Positions 1 to 13,263 of a DNA stretch of 64,000 nucleotides are shown piece by piece; positions within the stretch are counted from its first letter, which is position 1, and the number at the start of each line of letters is the position of its first letter. The DNA comes from Sipunculus nudus (Eukaryota; Annelida; Sipuncula; Golfingiida; Sipunculidae), in contig CM049308.1 in assembly GCA_026874595.1 (NCBI GenBank), forward strand, positions 81,452,124 through 81,516,123, given 5' to 3'. The position numbers and the translations under genes were made by a program. The notes below the pieces were generated by a model that worked only from the letters and a program-made list of their open reading frames with translations, was not told the DNA's origin and did no database searches.

Positions 1-3000
1 GGCCTCCAAAAAACCTCATCAGCTGAGCTACATCTTCACAAGAACTGACAGGGATTTCCCGGACTCCACTGACTCGCTGATCATCTGAGCAACATCTGCA
101 CAAAACGTGACAGAGATATCCCGGCCAACACAGAACCTTAGATCAGCTGAACTACAACTCCAGAAGAAGTGACAGAGAGATCACGGCCTCCACAGAACCT
201 CAGATCAGTTTAGCAACATCTACACAAGAAGTGACAGAGAGATCACGGCCTCCAAAGAAACTCATCAGCTGAGCTACATCTCCACAAGAACAGACAGGGA
301 TATCCCGGCCTCCACAGACTCGCTGATCATCTGAACAACATCAGCACAAGACGTGACAGAGATATCCAGGCCTACACAGAACCTCAGATCACCTGAGCAA
401 CATCTCCACAAGACGTGACAGAGATATCCCGGCCTCCACAGAACCTCAGATCAGCTGAGCAACATCTGCGCAAGACGTGACAGAGAAATACCGGTCTCCA
501 TAGAACCTCAAATCAGCTGAACTACATCTCCAGAGGAAGTGACAGAGAGATCACGGCCTCCGAAGAACTTCAGATCAGCTGAGCAACATCTCCACAAGAC
601 GTGACAGAGGGATCACGGCATCGACTGAACCTCAGACCAGCTGAGCAACATCTGCACAAGACCGGACAGATATCCCGGCCTCCACAGAACCTCAGATCAG
701 TTGAGCAACATCTACACAAGAAGTGACAGAGAGATCACGGCCTCCAAAGAAACTCATCAGCTGAGCTACATCTCCACAAGAACAGACAGGGATATCCCGG
801 CCTCCACAGACTCGCTGATCATCTGAACAACATCAGCACAAGACGTGACAGAGATATCCAGGCCTACACAGAACCTCAGATCAGCTGAGCAACATCTCCA
901 TAAGACGTGACAGAGGGATCACGGCCTCCACAGAACCTCAAATCACCTGAGCAACATCTCCACAAGACGTGACAGAGATATCCTGGCCTCCACAGAACCT
1001 CAGATCAGCTGAGCAACATCTGCGCAAGACGTGACAGAGAAATTCGGTCTCCATAGAACCTCAAATCAGCTGAACTACATCTCCAGAGGAAGTGACAGAG
1101 AGATCACGGCCTCCGAAGAACTTCAGATCAGCTAAGCAACATCTCCACAAGACGTGACAGAGGGATCACGGCATCGACTGAACCTCAGACCAGCTGAGCA
1201 ACATCTGCACAAGACCGGACAGATATATCCCGGCCTCCACAGAACCTCAGATCAGCTGAGCAACATCTACATAAGACGTGACAGAGATATCCCGGCCTCC
1301 ACAGAACCTCAGATCAGCTGAGCAACATCTGCACAAAACGTGGCAGAGATATCCCGGCCTCCACAGAACCTCAGATCAGCTTAACTACACCTCCACATGC
1401 GGTGACAGAGATCTCCACAAGACGTGACAGAGGGATCACGGCATCTACAGAACCTCAGATCAGCTGAGCTACATCTTCACAAGACGCGACAGAGGGATCA
1501 CGGCCTCCACAGAAACTCAGATCAGCTGAGCAACATCTTCATAAGACGTGACAGAAATATCCCGGCCTGCACAGAAACTCAGATAAGCTGAGCAACATCT
1601 GCACAAGGCGTGACAGATATATCCCGGCCTCCACAGAACCTCAGATCAGCTGAGAAACATCTACATAAGACGTGACAGAGATATCCCGGCCTCCACAGAA
1701 CCTCAGATCAGCTGAGCAACATCTGCACAAAACGTGGCAGAGATATCCCGGCCTCCACAGAACCTCAGATCAGCTTAACTACACCTCCACATGCGGTGAC
1801 AGAGATCTCCACAAGACGTGACAGAGATATCCCGGCCTCCACAGAACCTCAAATCAGCTGAGCAACATCTCCACAAGACGTGACAGAGATATCCAGGCCT
1901 ACACAGAACCTCAGATCACCTGAGCAACATCTCCACAAGACGTGACAGAGATATCCCGGCCTCCACAGAACCTCAGATCAGCTGAGCAACATCTGCGCAA
2001 GACGTGACAGAGAAATACCGGTCTCCATAGAACCTCAAATCAGTTGAACTACATCTCCAGAGGAAGTGACAGAGAGATCACGGCCTCCGAAGAACTTCAG
2101 ATCAGCTGAGCAACATCTCCACAAGACGTGACAGAGGGATCACGGCATCTACAGAACCTCAGATCAGCTGAGCTACATCTTCACAAGACGCGACAGAGGG
2201 ATCACGGCCTCCACAGAAACTCAGATCAGCTGAGCAACATCTTCATAAGACGTGACAGAAATATCCCGGCCTGCACAGAAACTCAGATAAGCTGAGCAAC
2301 ATCTGCACAAGGCGTGACAGATATATCCTGGCCTCCACAGAACCTCAGATCAGCTGAGAAACATCTACATAAGACGTGACAGAGATATCCCGGCCTCCAC
2401 AGAACCTCAGATCAGCTGAGCAACATCTGCACAAAACGTGGCAGAGATATCCCGGCCTCCACAGAACCTCAGATCAGCTTAACTACACCTCCACATGCGG
2501 TGACAGAGATCTCCACAAGACGTGACAGAGATATCCCGGCCTCCACAGAACCTCAAATCAGCTGAGCAACATCTCCACAAGACGTGACAGAGATATCCAG
2601 GCCTACACAGAACCTCAGATCACCTGAGCAACATCTCCACAAGACGTGACAGAGATATCCCGGCCTCCACAGAACCTCAGATCAGCTGAGCAACATCTGC
2701 GCAAGACGTGACAGAGAAATACCGGTCTCCATAGAACCTCAAATCAGCTGAACTACATCTCCAGAGGAAGTGACAGAGAGATCACGGCCTCCGAAGAACT
2801 TCAGATCAGCTGAGCAACATCTCCACAAGACGTGACAGAGGGATCACGGCATCGACTGAACCTCAGACCAGCTGAGCAACATCTGCACAAGACCGGACAG
2901 ATATCCCGGCCTCCACAGAACCTCAGATCAGTTGAGCAACATCTACACAAGAAGTGACAGAGAGATCACGGCCTCCAAAGAAACTCATCAGCTGAGCTAC

Positions 3001-5050
3001 ATCTCCACAAGAACAGACAGGGATATCCCGGCCTCCACAGACTCGCTGATCATCTGAACAACATCAGCACAAGACGTGACAGAGATATCCAGGCCTACAC
3101 AGAACCTCAGATCAGCTGAGCAACATCTCCATAAGACGTGACAGAGGGATCACGGCCTCCACAGAACCTCAAATCACCTGAGCAACATCTCCACAAGACG
3201 TGACAGAGATATCCTGGCCTCCACAGAACCTCAGATCAGCTGAGCAACATCTGCGCAAGACGTGACAGAGAAATTCGGTCTCCATAGAACCTCAAATCAG
3301 CTGAACTACATCTCCAGAGGAAGTGACAGAGAGATCACGGCCTCCGAAGAACTTCAGATCAGCTAAGCAACATCTCCACAAGACGTGACAGAGGGATCAC
3401 GGCATCGACTGAACCTCAGACCAGCTGAGCAACATCTGCACAAGACCGGACAGATATATCCCGGCCTCCACAGAACCTCAGATCAGCTGAGCAACATCTA
3501 CATAAGACGTGACAGAGATATCCCGGCCTCCACAGAACCTCAGATCAGCTGAGCAACATCTGCACAAAACGTGGCAGAGATATCCCGGCCTCCACAGAAC
3601 CTCAGATCAGCTTAACTACACCTCCACATGCGGTGACAGAGATCTCCACAAGACGTGACAGAGGGATCACGGCATCTACAGAACCTCAGATCAGCTGAGC
3701 TACATCTTCACAAGACGCGACAGAGGGATCACGGCCTCCACAGAAACTCAGATCAGCTGAGCAACATCTTCATAAGACGTGACAGAAATATCCCGGCCTG
3801 CACAGAAACTCAGATAAGCTGAGCAACATCTGCACAAGGCGTGACAGATATATCCCGGCCTCCACAGAACCTCAGATCAGCTGAGAAACATCTACATAAG
3901 ACGTGACAGAGATATCCCGGCCTCCACAGAACCTCAGATCAGCTGAGCAACATCTGCACAAAACGTGGCAGAGATACCCCGGCCTCCACAGAACCTCAGA
4001 TCAGCTTAACTACACCTCCACATGCGGTGACTGAGATCTCCACAAGACGTGACAGAGATATCCCGGCCTCCACAGAACCTCAAATCAGCTGAGCAACATC
4101 TCCACAAGACGTGACAGATATATCCCTGCCTCCACAGAACCTCAGATCAGCTGAGCAACATCTCCACAAGACGTGACAGAGATATCCCGGGCTCCACAGA
4201 ACCTCAGATCAGCTGAGCAACATCTCCACAAGACGTGACAGAGGGATCACGGCATCTACAGAACCTCAGATCAACTGAGCTACATCTTCACAAGACGCGA
4301 CAGAGGGATCACGGCATCTACAGAAACTCAGATCAGCTGAGCAACATCTGCACAAAACGTGGCAGAGATATCCCGGCCTCCACAGAACCTCAGATCAGCT
4401 GAGCAACATCTTCATAATCCGTGACAGAGATATCCCGGCCTCCACAGAGCCTCAGATCAGCTGAGCAAAATCTATACAAGAAGTGACAGAGATGTCTCGG
4501 CCTCCACAGAACCTCAGACCAGCTGAGCAACATCTGCACAAGACGTGAGAGAGATACCCCGGCCTCCACAGAACCCCAGATCAGCTTAACTACACCTCCA
4601 CATGCGGTGACAGAGATCCCCACAAGACGTGACAGAGATATCCCGGCCTCCACAGAACCTCAAATCAGCTGAGCAACATCTCCACAAGACGTGACAGATA
4701 TATCCCTGCCTCCACAGAACCTCAGATCAGCTGAGCAACATCTACATAAGACGTGACAGAGATATCCCGGCCTCCACAGAACCTCAGATCAGCTGAGCAA
4801 AATCTATACAAGAAGTGACAGAGATGTCTCGGCCTCCACAGAACCTCAGATCAGCTAAGCAACATCTGCACAAAACGTAACAGAGATATTCCGGCCTCCA
4901 CAGATCCTCAGATCAGCTGAGCTACGTCTACACAAGACGTAATAGAGAGATCCCGGCCCCCATAGAACCTCAGATCAGCTGAGCAACATCTCCACAAGAA
5001 GTGACAGATATATCCCGGCCTCCAGAGAACCTCTGATCAGTTGAACTACA
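1..5050. repeat. 62-bp satellite array (about 80 monomers)
   Basis: The whole stretch is head-to-tail copies of a unit of about 62 bp. Typical landmarks are CAGATCAGCTGAGCAACATC, then CACAAGACGTGACAGAG, then ATATCCCGGCCTCCACAGAA. Monomers fall into subtypes: GATATCCCGG, GGATCACGGC, AAATACCGGT and TAACTACACC. The array already runs at base 1, so it extends left of the window. It stops near 5050, where the sequence becomes unique. Short open frames inside it follow the unit length and are not genes. Confidence 0.97.
350..4116. repeat. Higher-order repeat structure within the satellite
   Basis: The segment at about 350-1885 recurs almost base for base at about 2581-4116, an offset of 2231 bp (close to 36 monomers). 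Rare variants such as AATTCGGTCTCC recur at exactly this offset. A second duplication with offset 704 bp joins about 1411-2150 to 2115-2854. The 704-bp offset is not a multiple of 62 because each block carries truncated monomers. This points to recent unequal exchange or segmental duplication inside the array. An assembly artefact is possible but less likely, because the copies differ by scattered substitutions. Confidence 0.85.
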
Positions 5051-5196
5051 ACCCATGTTTGAGATTCTTATTGCCTCTCTTAAGTGTCCAAGAAACGGTA
5101 CATTAAGGATTTTATTCCTATTCATACGATATCATATCCGCATTACATTCCAAAACAAGGCCTACAGGTCTAATGCGAACCTGTGCAATGGTTTAT

Positions 5197-6000
5197 ACAC
5201 CAGGTATAATGCTTCAATGCTGGGCCATTACTTTTAAAGTAGGCCTACATGTCTTGTATACGACGAAGGTATCAGAGATGTACACATATGCCCAATTTCA
5301 GGCTGATATCCCCGCCTGAGAAATAAGCAAGGACATACACAGTGCAAATAATTATTGTAGGTGGCACCACCAGTCATGTATATAACAAAGCTTTACGATA
5401 TGTATAAATTTTCCCTATTTAAGGCTGATATATCAAATTCCTCTGCAGAAATAAGCAGGCACATACACTGTGCAAAAGTCACTGTAGGTGGAGACACCTG
5501 TCTTCTGAACGAGAAAGCCATCAAAGATGCATAGACAGGTCAAAATATCAGGCCAATACATCAAATTTCTCGAGTTTGATGCACTGGGTTGACCAGACTT
5601 AGGCCAGAAAGGCAGTTGCCCCGAGTGAACTGTAACCAATAGCTGGCTCAAGCTACTGCACTGAGTTACTCTTGACCTGCCCCTGGCTAGACTGAGTGAA
5701 CTTTTGACCTGTACCTGGCTGCATTGAGTGAACTCTTGACCCGTTGCATACACAGACACAATCTGGCAGTCTGTCAAAGCTATACATAGATTCAGGCTGA
5801 ACTTTGGTGCCAAATCTGATGCAGTGGGCAGTCTGCCAAAGCTATAAATAGAATCCAGCTACTGCACTGAGTGAACTCTTGACGTATACCTGGGTGCACT
5901 GAGTAAACTCGTGACCTGTTGCCTAATCTGATACAGTTGCCAGTCTGCCAAAGCTATTTATAGAGCCAGGCTGACCTTTGGCCTGTTGCAAAATTTGAAA
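5197..6000. repeat. Dispersed repeat, copy 1 (partner at 24500-25440)
   Basis: The start, TACACCAGGTATAATGCTTC, is shared with 24509. The order of sub-modules is then the same in both places. First come units of about 124 bp carrying GTAGGTGGCACCACC and a GCACATACACTGTGCAAAA block. These are followed by a short-period run built on CACTGAGTGAACTCTTGACC. A 126-codon minus-strand open frame (5433-5813) lies here. The partner copy has only fragments of it, with frame-breaking differences, so I treat it as repeat-derived and not coding. No terminal inverted repeats or target duplications could be fixed. Confidence 0.75.
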
Positions 6001-6275
6001 TAGTTGACAGTCGGCAGAAACTGATGAAACACTCCATGATCAATACTCATGCAAAGAATCATGGGGATCAATGCAGTAGTTGTTCAGATAATCGATCTTT
6101 TGTATCTTTATTCTGGCTGGGGGGGGGGGGGTACTTAGGAGCCCCATATCTCGAAGAATATGGGTAACAGAGACCTAATTTCAGGTTTCCAAGGAGATCT
6201 TTTATGGACCTCTCTGGGTGACAAGTAAAAAGATACCAGGTCCAGCGGTTGACTTACAGTCAGCTCAGCTAAAAA
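6001..6275 (+). mobile_element. 3' fragment of hairpin-ended modular element
   Basis: The text from the CTCCATGAT and ATGCAAAGAATCATGG landmarks onward matches 56990-57240. It includes the G-run (about 6120-6131), the CCCATATCTCGAAGAATATGGG stretch and the TTTCCAAGGAGAT landmark. It ends with GACTTACAGTCAGCTCAGCT followed by AAAAA, the same 3' end seen in seven other places in this window. The 5' part is missing, so this is a truncated copy. The GACGGAC microsatellite usually found before the 3' hairpin is also lost here. Confidence 0.7.
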
Positions 6276-9200
6276 CCAGAATGTAGCACCTTTCGACTTC
6301 AATAGGGATAAAAGGATGAAACCCCAATCAATCAGGCTTCTTAAATATAATCTGGTCTTTGTTAGATTGATCCATATAAAAAGCAAAGATAAAAGTTTTT
6401 CAACATTAAATGCATGACATTTTACTATTTTTTTATTGAAAAATTTGAAATATCTTTTCAGTGTATGAACTTTGATACTGCTGTATTTGTCCTGGTGTAA
6501 AGTCACAAATGAAACTACAATGCCTCTTAAGAAGTTAACAGGGCATGGTGGGATTCCGTTACTGAGAGCGTTAATGACCTCGGCCAGAGGTTTCTTGATA
6601 TGCTAGTATACTACTCTTTACACTCCTGTCTTGGGACAATCTACACAGGATCTGCACAGCTCTAGGACATTGTATCCCTGTGTCCCTGCTGATGAAGATA
6701 TACTGTAAACTCCTTTCGACGACAGTCCTTTAGTCTGTATTGCCCTGACAGGAGTCAAAGGGGTGTTTAAAGGTTAGACTGGGTTAAATATAGTAAAGTC
6801 AAGAGTGTATATCTGTCTCTAAGGTGTGACCAGGACACCTAAAATATGGATTAAATCTCAATGTAACTGGAAGGATTTTCTGATTCATCAAAGTGTTGCC
6901 CATATGATTATGGTGATCTGGATATAGATCATCCCTTGGCGAAGGTATGTGCTCTTGGAGAGCTCTCATTTTTAACCTACCCCAACACGACCTATCAAAT
7001 GTTGTCCTGCTTACACTATGCGACACGGTCATGTACAACGGCGGTTGTATGTTCCAACTACAGTAAACAATCACATTAATTGTCATGCACTTGAGCATTT
7101 TATGTAACAGGTATCAATATTGATTCATTTTTATTTAATCTATGGTGGTACATGTATATTATCTAAAAGGTGAACTTAGGGTTGCGGATTTTTTTCAAGA
7201 GTGTGTGCGACCAAAACTGCAGTTCAAACTCGCTGAGATTACAATTTTTTTCAGATTATTAATTTTGCTCAAAAAAAGATTGTTTATTACTAAATATTGT
7301 TATTATTCTCAAGCAAGTTCCAAGACAAACATCTGAGGTGCCCCAGCTGAGAGCGTAAAGTGAAGCAAGCAAAGGAGGGACAACCCCTTCCCTCTGCATG
7401 CTGATAGTACATCACTTAAAATCAACACAAAGATGAATGATTGCAATATTTTATTAGCAACTTTGCAAGTACTCAATCCCATTATATGGGGTGGTGTTTA
7501 TAAGGTGAGCTAATTCAACAAATCGCATGATATATTCATTGGTATCCCAAAGCTTTTCAGGGGTGTCCATTTCTTAGGTGTTCTTGGACTCTGCAGACAG
7601 GGTTGCCAGCAGCCAACTATACACAAATCACTTACTTTTCACTGACGTTTGGTTTATTTTCAAGGTTTAGTAAATATATAACATTCTGAATTCATGACCT
7701 CATTTTATTGTGGACCTTAACCATTTTTTTCCCTAAATTTTGGCAACCTTGGCGGATTTGAATACTAAAATACCAAACCAATTACCCACAGAATTTTTAA
7801 AACTATATATGCCAGTGATATATGCCAATGTAATTACTTATTCAAAGGTTGTTGTAGTTTTATCTATTTAATATTAAAAGATCTACCAACAGCAGCCTTG
7901 TTTCTGCTTATAAACCAGTTAGATTGGAAATACTACCAGCATTCCCTGTGTGAGTACATCATAAACCATAAATGGCTGTGATGTCTATAACTAAACTAAA
8001 AGGACAAAACTCTGTTTGGTGCTTTACCACCTTTTCTTCTTCTAGAATTTGCCATATTTGCTACAAAAAGAAATAATGTGAATGTGTGTGTTCAACTATT
8101 TGTATGTTATATGTGTGTAATTGTTATTATATAAATCTGAAAACTGGACATCAGATATCAGTGCAGTGCGGGCAGTGTGGCCTTATAGTTCACAACGGTT
8201 AAGATTGTATTGATTTATTTGATTTTCATGGTGGGTTGTCTGTGTAATCAGACACTCTCTTTAATCCAAATGGCATCAACAACATGATTTGAACATGGGC
8301 CATATTATTATGAGTGAAAGGAAGCTGATTTAGGAATTCTGATGCAATGACTGTATTACAACTATCCTTAAAAAAAGCATAGTGTAGTATCATATATGCA
8401 GTGAGTGCATGAAAAAAGCCTAAAACTTGATGTACAGAAACTCAGCACGTAATCTAAGCAAAACTGGCTTATAAATATTTTCATAACATGCCTAAATTTT
8501 ACAAATATTATACATATATTATGAATGTATCTTACAAGTATGTGTGTTTCTGTATGAACCTGATCTGACTGTACATGTGAAACATTGCCTCAGTTTATGC
8601 TGCTAATATATTTTTTTTATTATTTTATTTTTATATTTATAGATAAAATGTGTGAATCATTCAATGAATTGTTTTCCAAATTATATAAAGTATTCTTCAA
8701 AATTAAAGGTAAGATAAGGTAAACAATAATAGATATAGGTTGTGTGTGTGTGGTAATGGTTATGTTCAAACAAATACAGGAGACAAACTGTTACAGACAA
8801 TACAGTATGCACTAAAGTAAAATGTGAAATGTGTTGAATGAAATTGAAACAAATAATAAACTGACATAAATGACACATATTTTGTTGCTATACCAGTGAT
8901 AAAGGCACTATAAGGACACAGCCTTCATGGATACTGTCTACATCTGATGCATGATAACATATGATGAAGAAGCTGACAGGACACTCACACATGACAAAGT
9001 ATCAGCTTCAGATAACATATTATTGATACCGCTGGATGTTGCTGAAACTGGACCTGACTAATGACCGACATCCTCATCACCTGAACTTAATGACCCCATC
9101 GCATCAATATATAGGTCACTTATGGAATGGGACAAACAAATATACATACAGTTACACATGATGTGTCATACATACAGAAGAACCTCTATATTGGGCTATG

Positions 9201-9762
9201 TGGCATGTGGTGATATTTACGATGAGACATATGTTTACAAATAAGTTGACACATGATTAAAAAATCAGCCCAGGTAGAGAGGGATGAGTTGCTTATAAAT
9301 GAATATGTTAAAGATGATTTGATTCTGTGTTTACAACTTGATTGTACCTTGATCCACTATTCCATTAGGAAGTATGTGATCAAATCACACTAAATTAATG
9401 CCTGTTAGATTGTATCATTTTTTTCTTAAAATACACCTAAAGATATTCTCATGTTTTACTGGTTGCTGCTCATCACAAAAAAAGATTGAGAACATTATAT
9501 GATATAAACATTTAGTTTTCCATAAGATTCTCTAATCAATTTTAAAGTATGTAACCCTGTCACACACATTTACGGTTAAATGTCTAATCACAGAAATTAA
9601 GACTGTTTCATTTCCAAGGTTTCCCTTACTGGCTGTGATATCACAGGGTATTGTGGGTTCAGCCGGGTTTGAAATTTGTCATACTCCACTCTCACTGATG
9701 TGAATGTTCTTGGATCTATGCCGCTCGTGGTAATACACAGCAAACCTTGCTACTGAAAGCAG
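6276..9762. other. Unique AT-rich sequence, no gene recognised
   Basis: No open frame above 123 codons, no recognisable protein motif and no RNA gene were found. There is a T-rich stretch near 8592-8640 and a short TG run near 8742-8753. A less AT-rich patch at about 7340-7420 has no recognisable content. Confidence 0.6.
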
Positions 9763-10229
9763 TAGGGTTGGGATGATAACAGACATCCAGGATTATAAAG
9801 ATATCAGACAGTTGTGATAACTGTATAGTTTACTTCCCTGTTATTGTGACATCATGATACATGTTTTTTATCCCACAAATTTAGTACACAAACAAGCTCT
9901 TTTAGGATTATTACATAGGGATAATGCTCTTTCTGTGTTCAGAAAAACATTAATTTACAAAGATATATTGATTAATCACATAAAATTCTAAACAGAATTA
10001 TTATTATAATATAAAAAATATATTGGTATTGGTATGCACGAAATGATGATGTTAGACAAAGTGAAAGAACTGCATTCTCCAAAAATGTTCATGATAATTT
10101 GCGAGCTTATAGGTAGTCCTAGAATTCTGAAGTAAACACACCACATACTGATATTATGATATCCTGTTATCCTGCGATTAATTTTATCTCATTACCATGT
10201 TATAACAATCTGATATCATCCCAAATCTA
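9763..10229. mobile_element. hAT-like MITE with 21-bp imperfect TIRs
   Basis: The left end TAGGGTTGGGATGATAACAG matches the reverse complement of the right end at 18 of 21 positions; the right end reads TCTGATATCATCCCAAATCT followed by A. The flanking 8-mers GAAAGCAG (9755-9762) and GAGGTCAG (10230-10237) agree at 5 of 8 positions, a plausible decayed 8-bp target duplication as hAT elements make. The 467-bp interior has no transposase frame, so it would be non-autonomous. The family assignment rests on the TAGGG-type terminus and the 8-bp duplication only. Confidence 0.55.
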
Positions 10230-11185
10230 GAGGTCAGTGATTGAGTGGAAGGTAAATGTAGCATGATTGATGCAGAGGGAGTTTACAAACAAGCAAGTTA
10301 ATAAACAAGTGGACAGCTGACAAACATTGGTTTGGGTGGAGGGGCACATAAGTACAGCCACTGAAATACTACTGTATTTTTTTGTGAAATAAACATATAT
10401 AATAGTTGAAAACAGTATATATTGTATAGTAATTAATTAATGTGAACAAAATATGACCGGAATGCTAGCTGTGAACAGCTTTCAGTTTCTTAACTTTTTC
10501 ACTCATAAAATAAGAAAAACTGACAACAAATAAAATGTTGAAAATAGCTGAAAGCCTGTATACTTTTACTATGTGAATTAAATAAAAATCTGAAAGGCAA
10601 ACGTACATTTAACAAATTGGACTCAAACAACATTGTGATTTAGTTGGACAAGTCATAAACAAAATGCTGCTTGATAAGCTAAATGGTATCACTTTAAATT
10701 GTAAAATATGACAGCTGTTCTTCTAACAGTTTACAGAATCATAATAGAAGGTCACATATTATCTAACACCTCCCATGATGTCATTTGCAACATTAATAAA
10801 TATATTATTTTTATCTATATATTTCAGCATATGTATTTATTAAATATTCACCACAATGTAATATTTTTCTTGTGTCAGCTTAGGTACTCTTATAAGATAC
10901 TAAAGTGGCATTTTATATCATACCACCCATGATGCAAGGCAAATTATATCTCATGATGCAATGCAATTTCCATAATTTATGCTGAAGCTCTTTAACTGAA
11001 GCTTGAGGAAGCATATTATTCTAAAGTTCCCATGATGCAGTGTTACTGATATTCAATAATGAACTGGTACATGTTTTCACTGGTGTAATTTTATTATAGC
11101 CAGACAGCCATCTTCCTGCAATGTGATAAACACAAGAACTGCATATTAATGGTGGTCACACAAACCGATCAGAAAACTGATGTGT
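10230..11185. other. Unique AT-rich sequence, no gene recognised
   Basis: Nothing beyond simple AT-rich sequence and short open frames with no recognisable similarity was seen here. Confidence 0.55.
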
Positions 11186-11665
11186 ATCAGTGATGGAATC
11201 GAGTCTGCAGTCTCCAAGTTGGAGAGCAAGTATGATTCAAAGCCACTCGAGTCACGAGTTTGAGTCCAAGTCTGAGTCTTTGAGATTTAAACCAAAGTCC
11301 AAGAGTCCAAGTGTTTGTATTATGTTACAGTTTACACATGTTATTTATACTGCATTACAATTAACTCCAAATGCAGATACTGAGTTTGGTATATATCTAA
11401 ACTTGTTTTTATAACAATCTGTCATAGTACACACACATCTTTATGACAGGTTTTCCAATCTGAATGTCAGGCCTGATGTGAAAGAGTTTTTTTTCTACTG
11501 GACTCGAAATAGACTTCACCTGATTTCTCCATTCCTAACCTCTATGTCCAAGTATAAGTCCAAGTCCAGGACCCTCAAGTCCGAGTCAGAGTCCCTAAAA
11601 AGTGGACTCAAGTCAGGACTCCAGTCCTACATAAATGATCAGTGTATAACTCATGGATCTAGGAA
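11186..11665. mobile_element. GAGTCC/AAGTCC-rich repeat, probable non-autonomous DNA element
   Basis: The stretch starts GTGATGGAATCGAGTCTGCA and ends near GACTCCAGTCCTACATAAAT. Both ends are dense in GAGTC, AAGTC and their complements, with an AT-rich centre. The left 15 bases match the reverse complement of the right end at about 11 positions, suggesting decayed inverted repeats. Two 64-74 codon frames here simply read the low-complexity sequence. The class is uncertain, and no target duplication was found. Confidence 0.4.
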
Positions 11666-11730
11666 TAACTGAACCCTATCATTACATCATTACAGTTTAA
11701 GTACCTCCCCCAGAGGTAGTGGTGAATACA

Positions 11731-11970
11731 TTACTCAGAAGGCATTTATATAGGACTAGCAGGCCTACTTGACAGGAAAATACTCTATACATGACTCAGA
11801 AGGCATTTATATAGGACTGGCAGGCATACTTGACAGGAAAATACTCTGTACATGGCTCAGAAGAGATTTTTATAGGACTGGCAGGCCCTACTTGACAGGA
11901 AAATACTCTATACATGACTCAGAGGGCATTTATATAGGACTGGCAGGCCTACTTGCAGGAAAATACTCAA
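11731..11970. repeat. 61-bp minisatellite, about 3.7 copies
   Basis: GGCATTTATATAGGACTRGC recurs near 11741, 11802, 11863 and 11925 (61, 61 and 62 bp apart). The same TTGACAGGAAAATACTCTAT segment follows each of the first three copies; the fourth reads TTGCAGGAAAATACTCAATG. A 69-codon open frame spans it only because the unit has few stops. Confidence 0.92.
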
Positions 11971-13263
11971 TGTTTTAGAGTGGCAAAGAGGTAATACCTA
12001 AGATTAAAAAAGCTGATGATATGTTATCAAAATCTGAAAACACTTAACATAAAAGTAGAATTTCAGATATTTCAGGAAACAGCACCTGTTTAGGACTTAA
12101 TAATAAAGAAAATGAAAGTAAATGAATAGTATACAGCTGACTGTATGCTCTCAGTGAAACACAATCTAGTGTTTTTATATGAATAATGATGCATTAACAG
12201 TACTTAATTATATATCATACATTCATGCTTAACTTGCATCAAACTGCATTTGTTCGATACAAACTACAAGTTCCATGTTCATAATGCCTGTTTAGACTCA
12301 CTATAACATTCATGTAACTTGACTAAATGAGAATAAATATGTTAAATACACACTATTGGTTCCTATAATTATACAATGCATGTGGTAATCTCATGTCTTC
12401 TTTTGAATACAGGTAACAGAATCACTAAGCCTAAAGACAGGTTCACCGTACATTTTTATTATAAAGGGAGTCAAAACAAAGTTTAAATTCTCTCAAAAGA
12501 AATCAGGTTTAATCTCTATCCCTCTAGGTTTTAAAGGATAACAAAATAACAACATCACATGTTACAAATTATGGAAAATGGTTCACACGTTATCACTCTT
12601 GATATATCACACTCATTGTAACAAAACAGCTCCATCCAAAGTTCACCAAAGGTTATCAATAAATCAAACGTCACATATTTATTTTTGGCTTTAAAGGTTA
12701 GTGAGAGTTTGCTGCACTTTGACTCCCCCCTTGTAAATATTTGTGTACACTTGTATGTCCTTGAGCAAGTTTCTAAAACTCCTTCTTAAGCTCCTTTTAG
12801 TGGGCCATCCTGAAGAGGTGTACTAACTTAGAAAAAGAGTACTGTAAATTCTTCATCTTAAGCCGCGACTTCAGTTAGAAGACTATTGTGCTAAAACATC
12901 TAAATTCTAGCTGAACTCCTACTGCAAATTTAAATGGATGATTCTCTTGAATCCTCTTGTGGAATGGATGAATGATAATCAGAAGCTGACAGCCATCCTC
13001 AATAGGGAATAGACTGAAAGGCCAATTAGAGTGAACTATATTTTGGTGTTAAAAGGAAAGTTGTGATCAATTCTATCATGCTTAACTTGATAATCATATT
13101 TGCTTAATTCTGATGATTAGGTCAGAGAGTCCTATTGTAGATTAGACCTTGTCAATATGCTGACTTGATTGACAGACCACCACTGTAATGTCGTGCATCA
13201 TCCATTGAAAGCCACAGTGTGAATTTGAATGTTTCAGATTACTAGTTTTCTAACTCCCCACAG
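11971..13263. other. Unique AT-rich sequence, no gene recognised
   Basis: No supported feature was seen. The stretch directly precedes the candidate exon chain at 13264-14235, so it would hold any promoter or 5' UTR of that gene. No convincing TATA box or upstream exon was seen. Confidence 0.5.

Noticed and set aside
4390..4653. 87-codon minus-strand open frame
   Set aside because: It lies wholly in the 62-bp satellite; its repetitive translation reflects the unit.
1..5050. CRISPR-like regular repeats
   Set aside because: Whole units are repeated with no unique spacers, and the context is eukaryotic satellite DNA.
11769..11978. 69-codon frame with repeated peptide
   Set aside because: It is generated by the 61-bp minisatellite. 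Since 61 is not a multiple of three, the frame changes between units, so no protein repeat is conserved.
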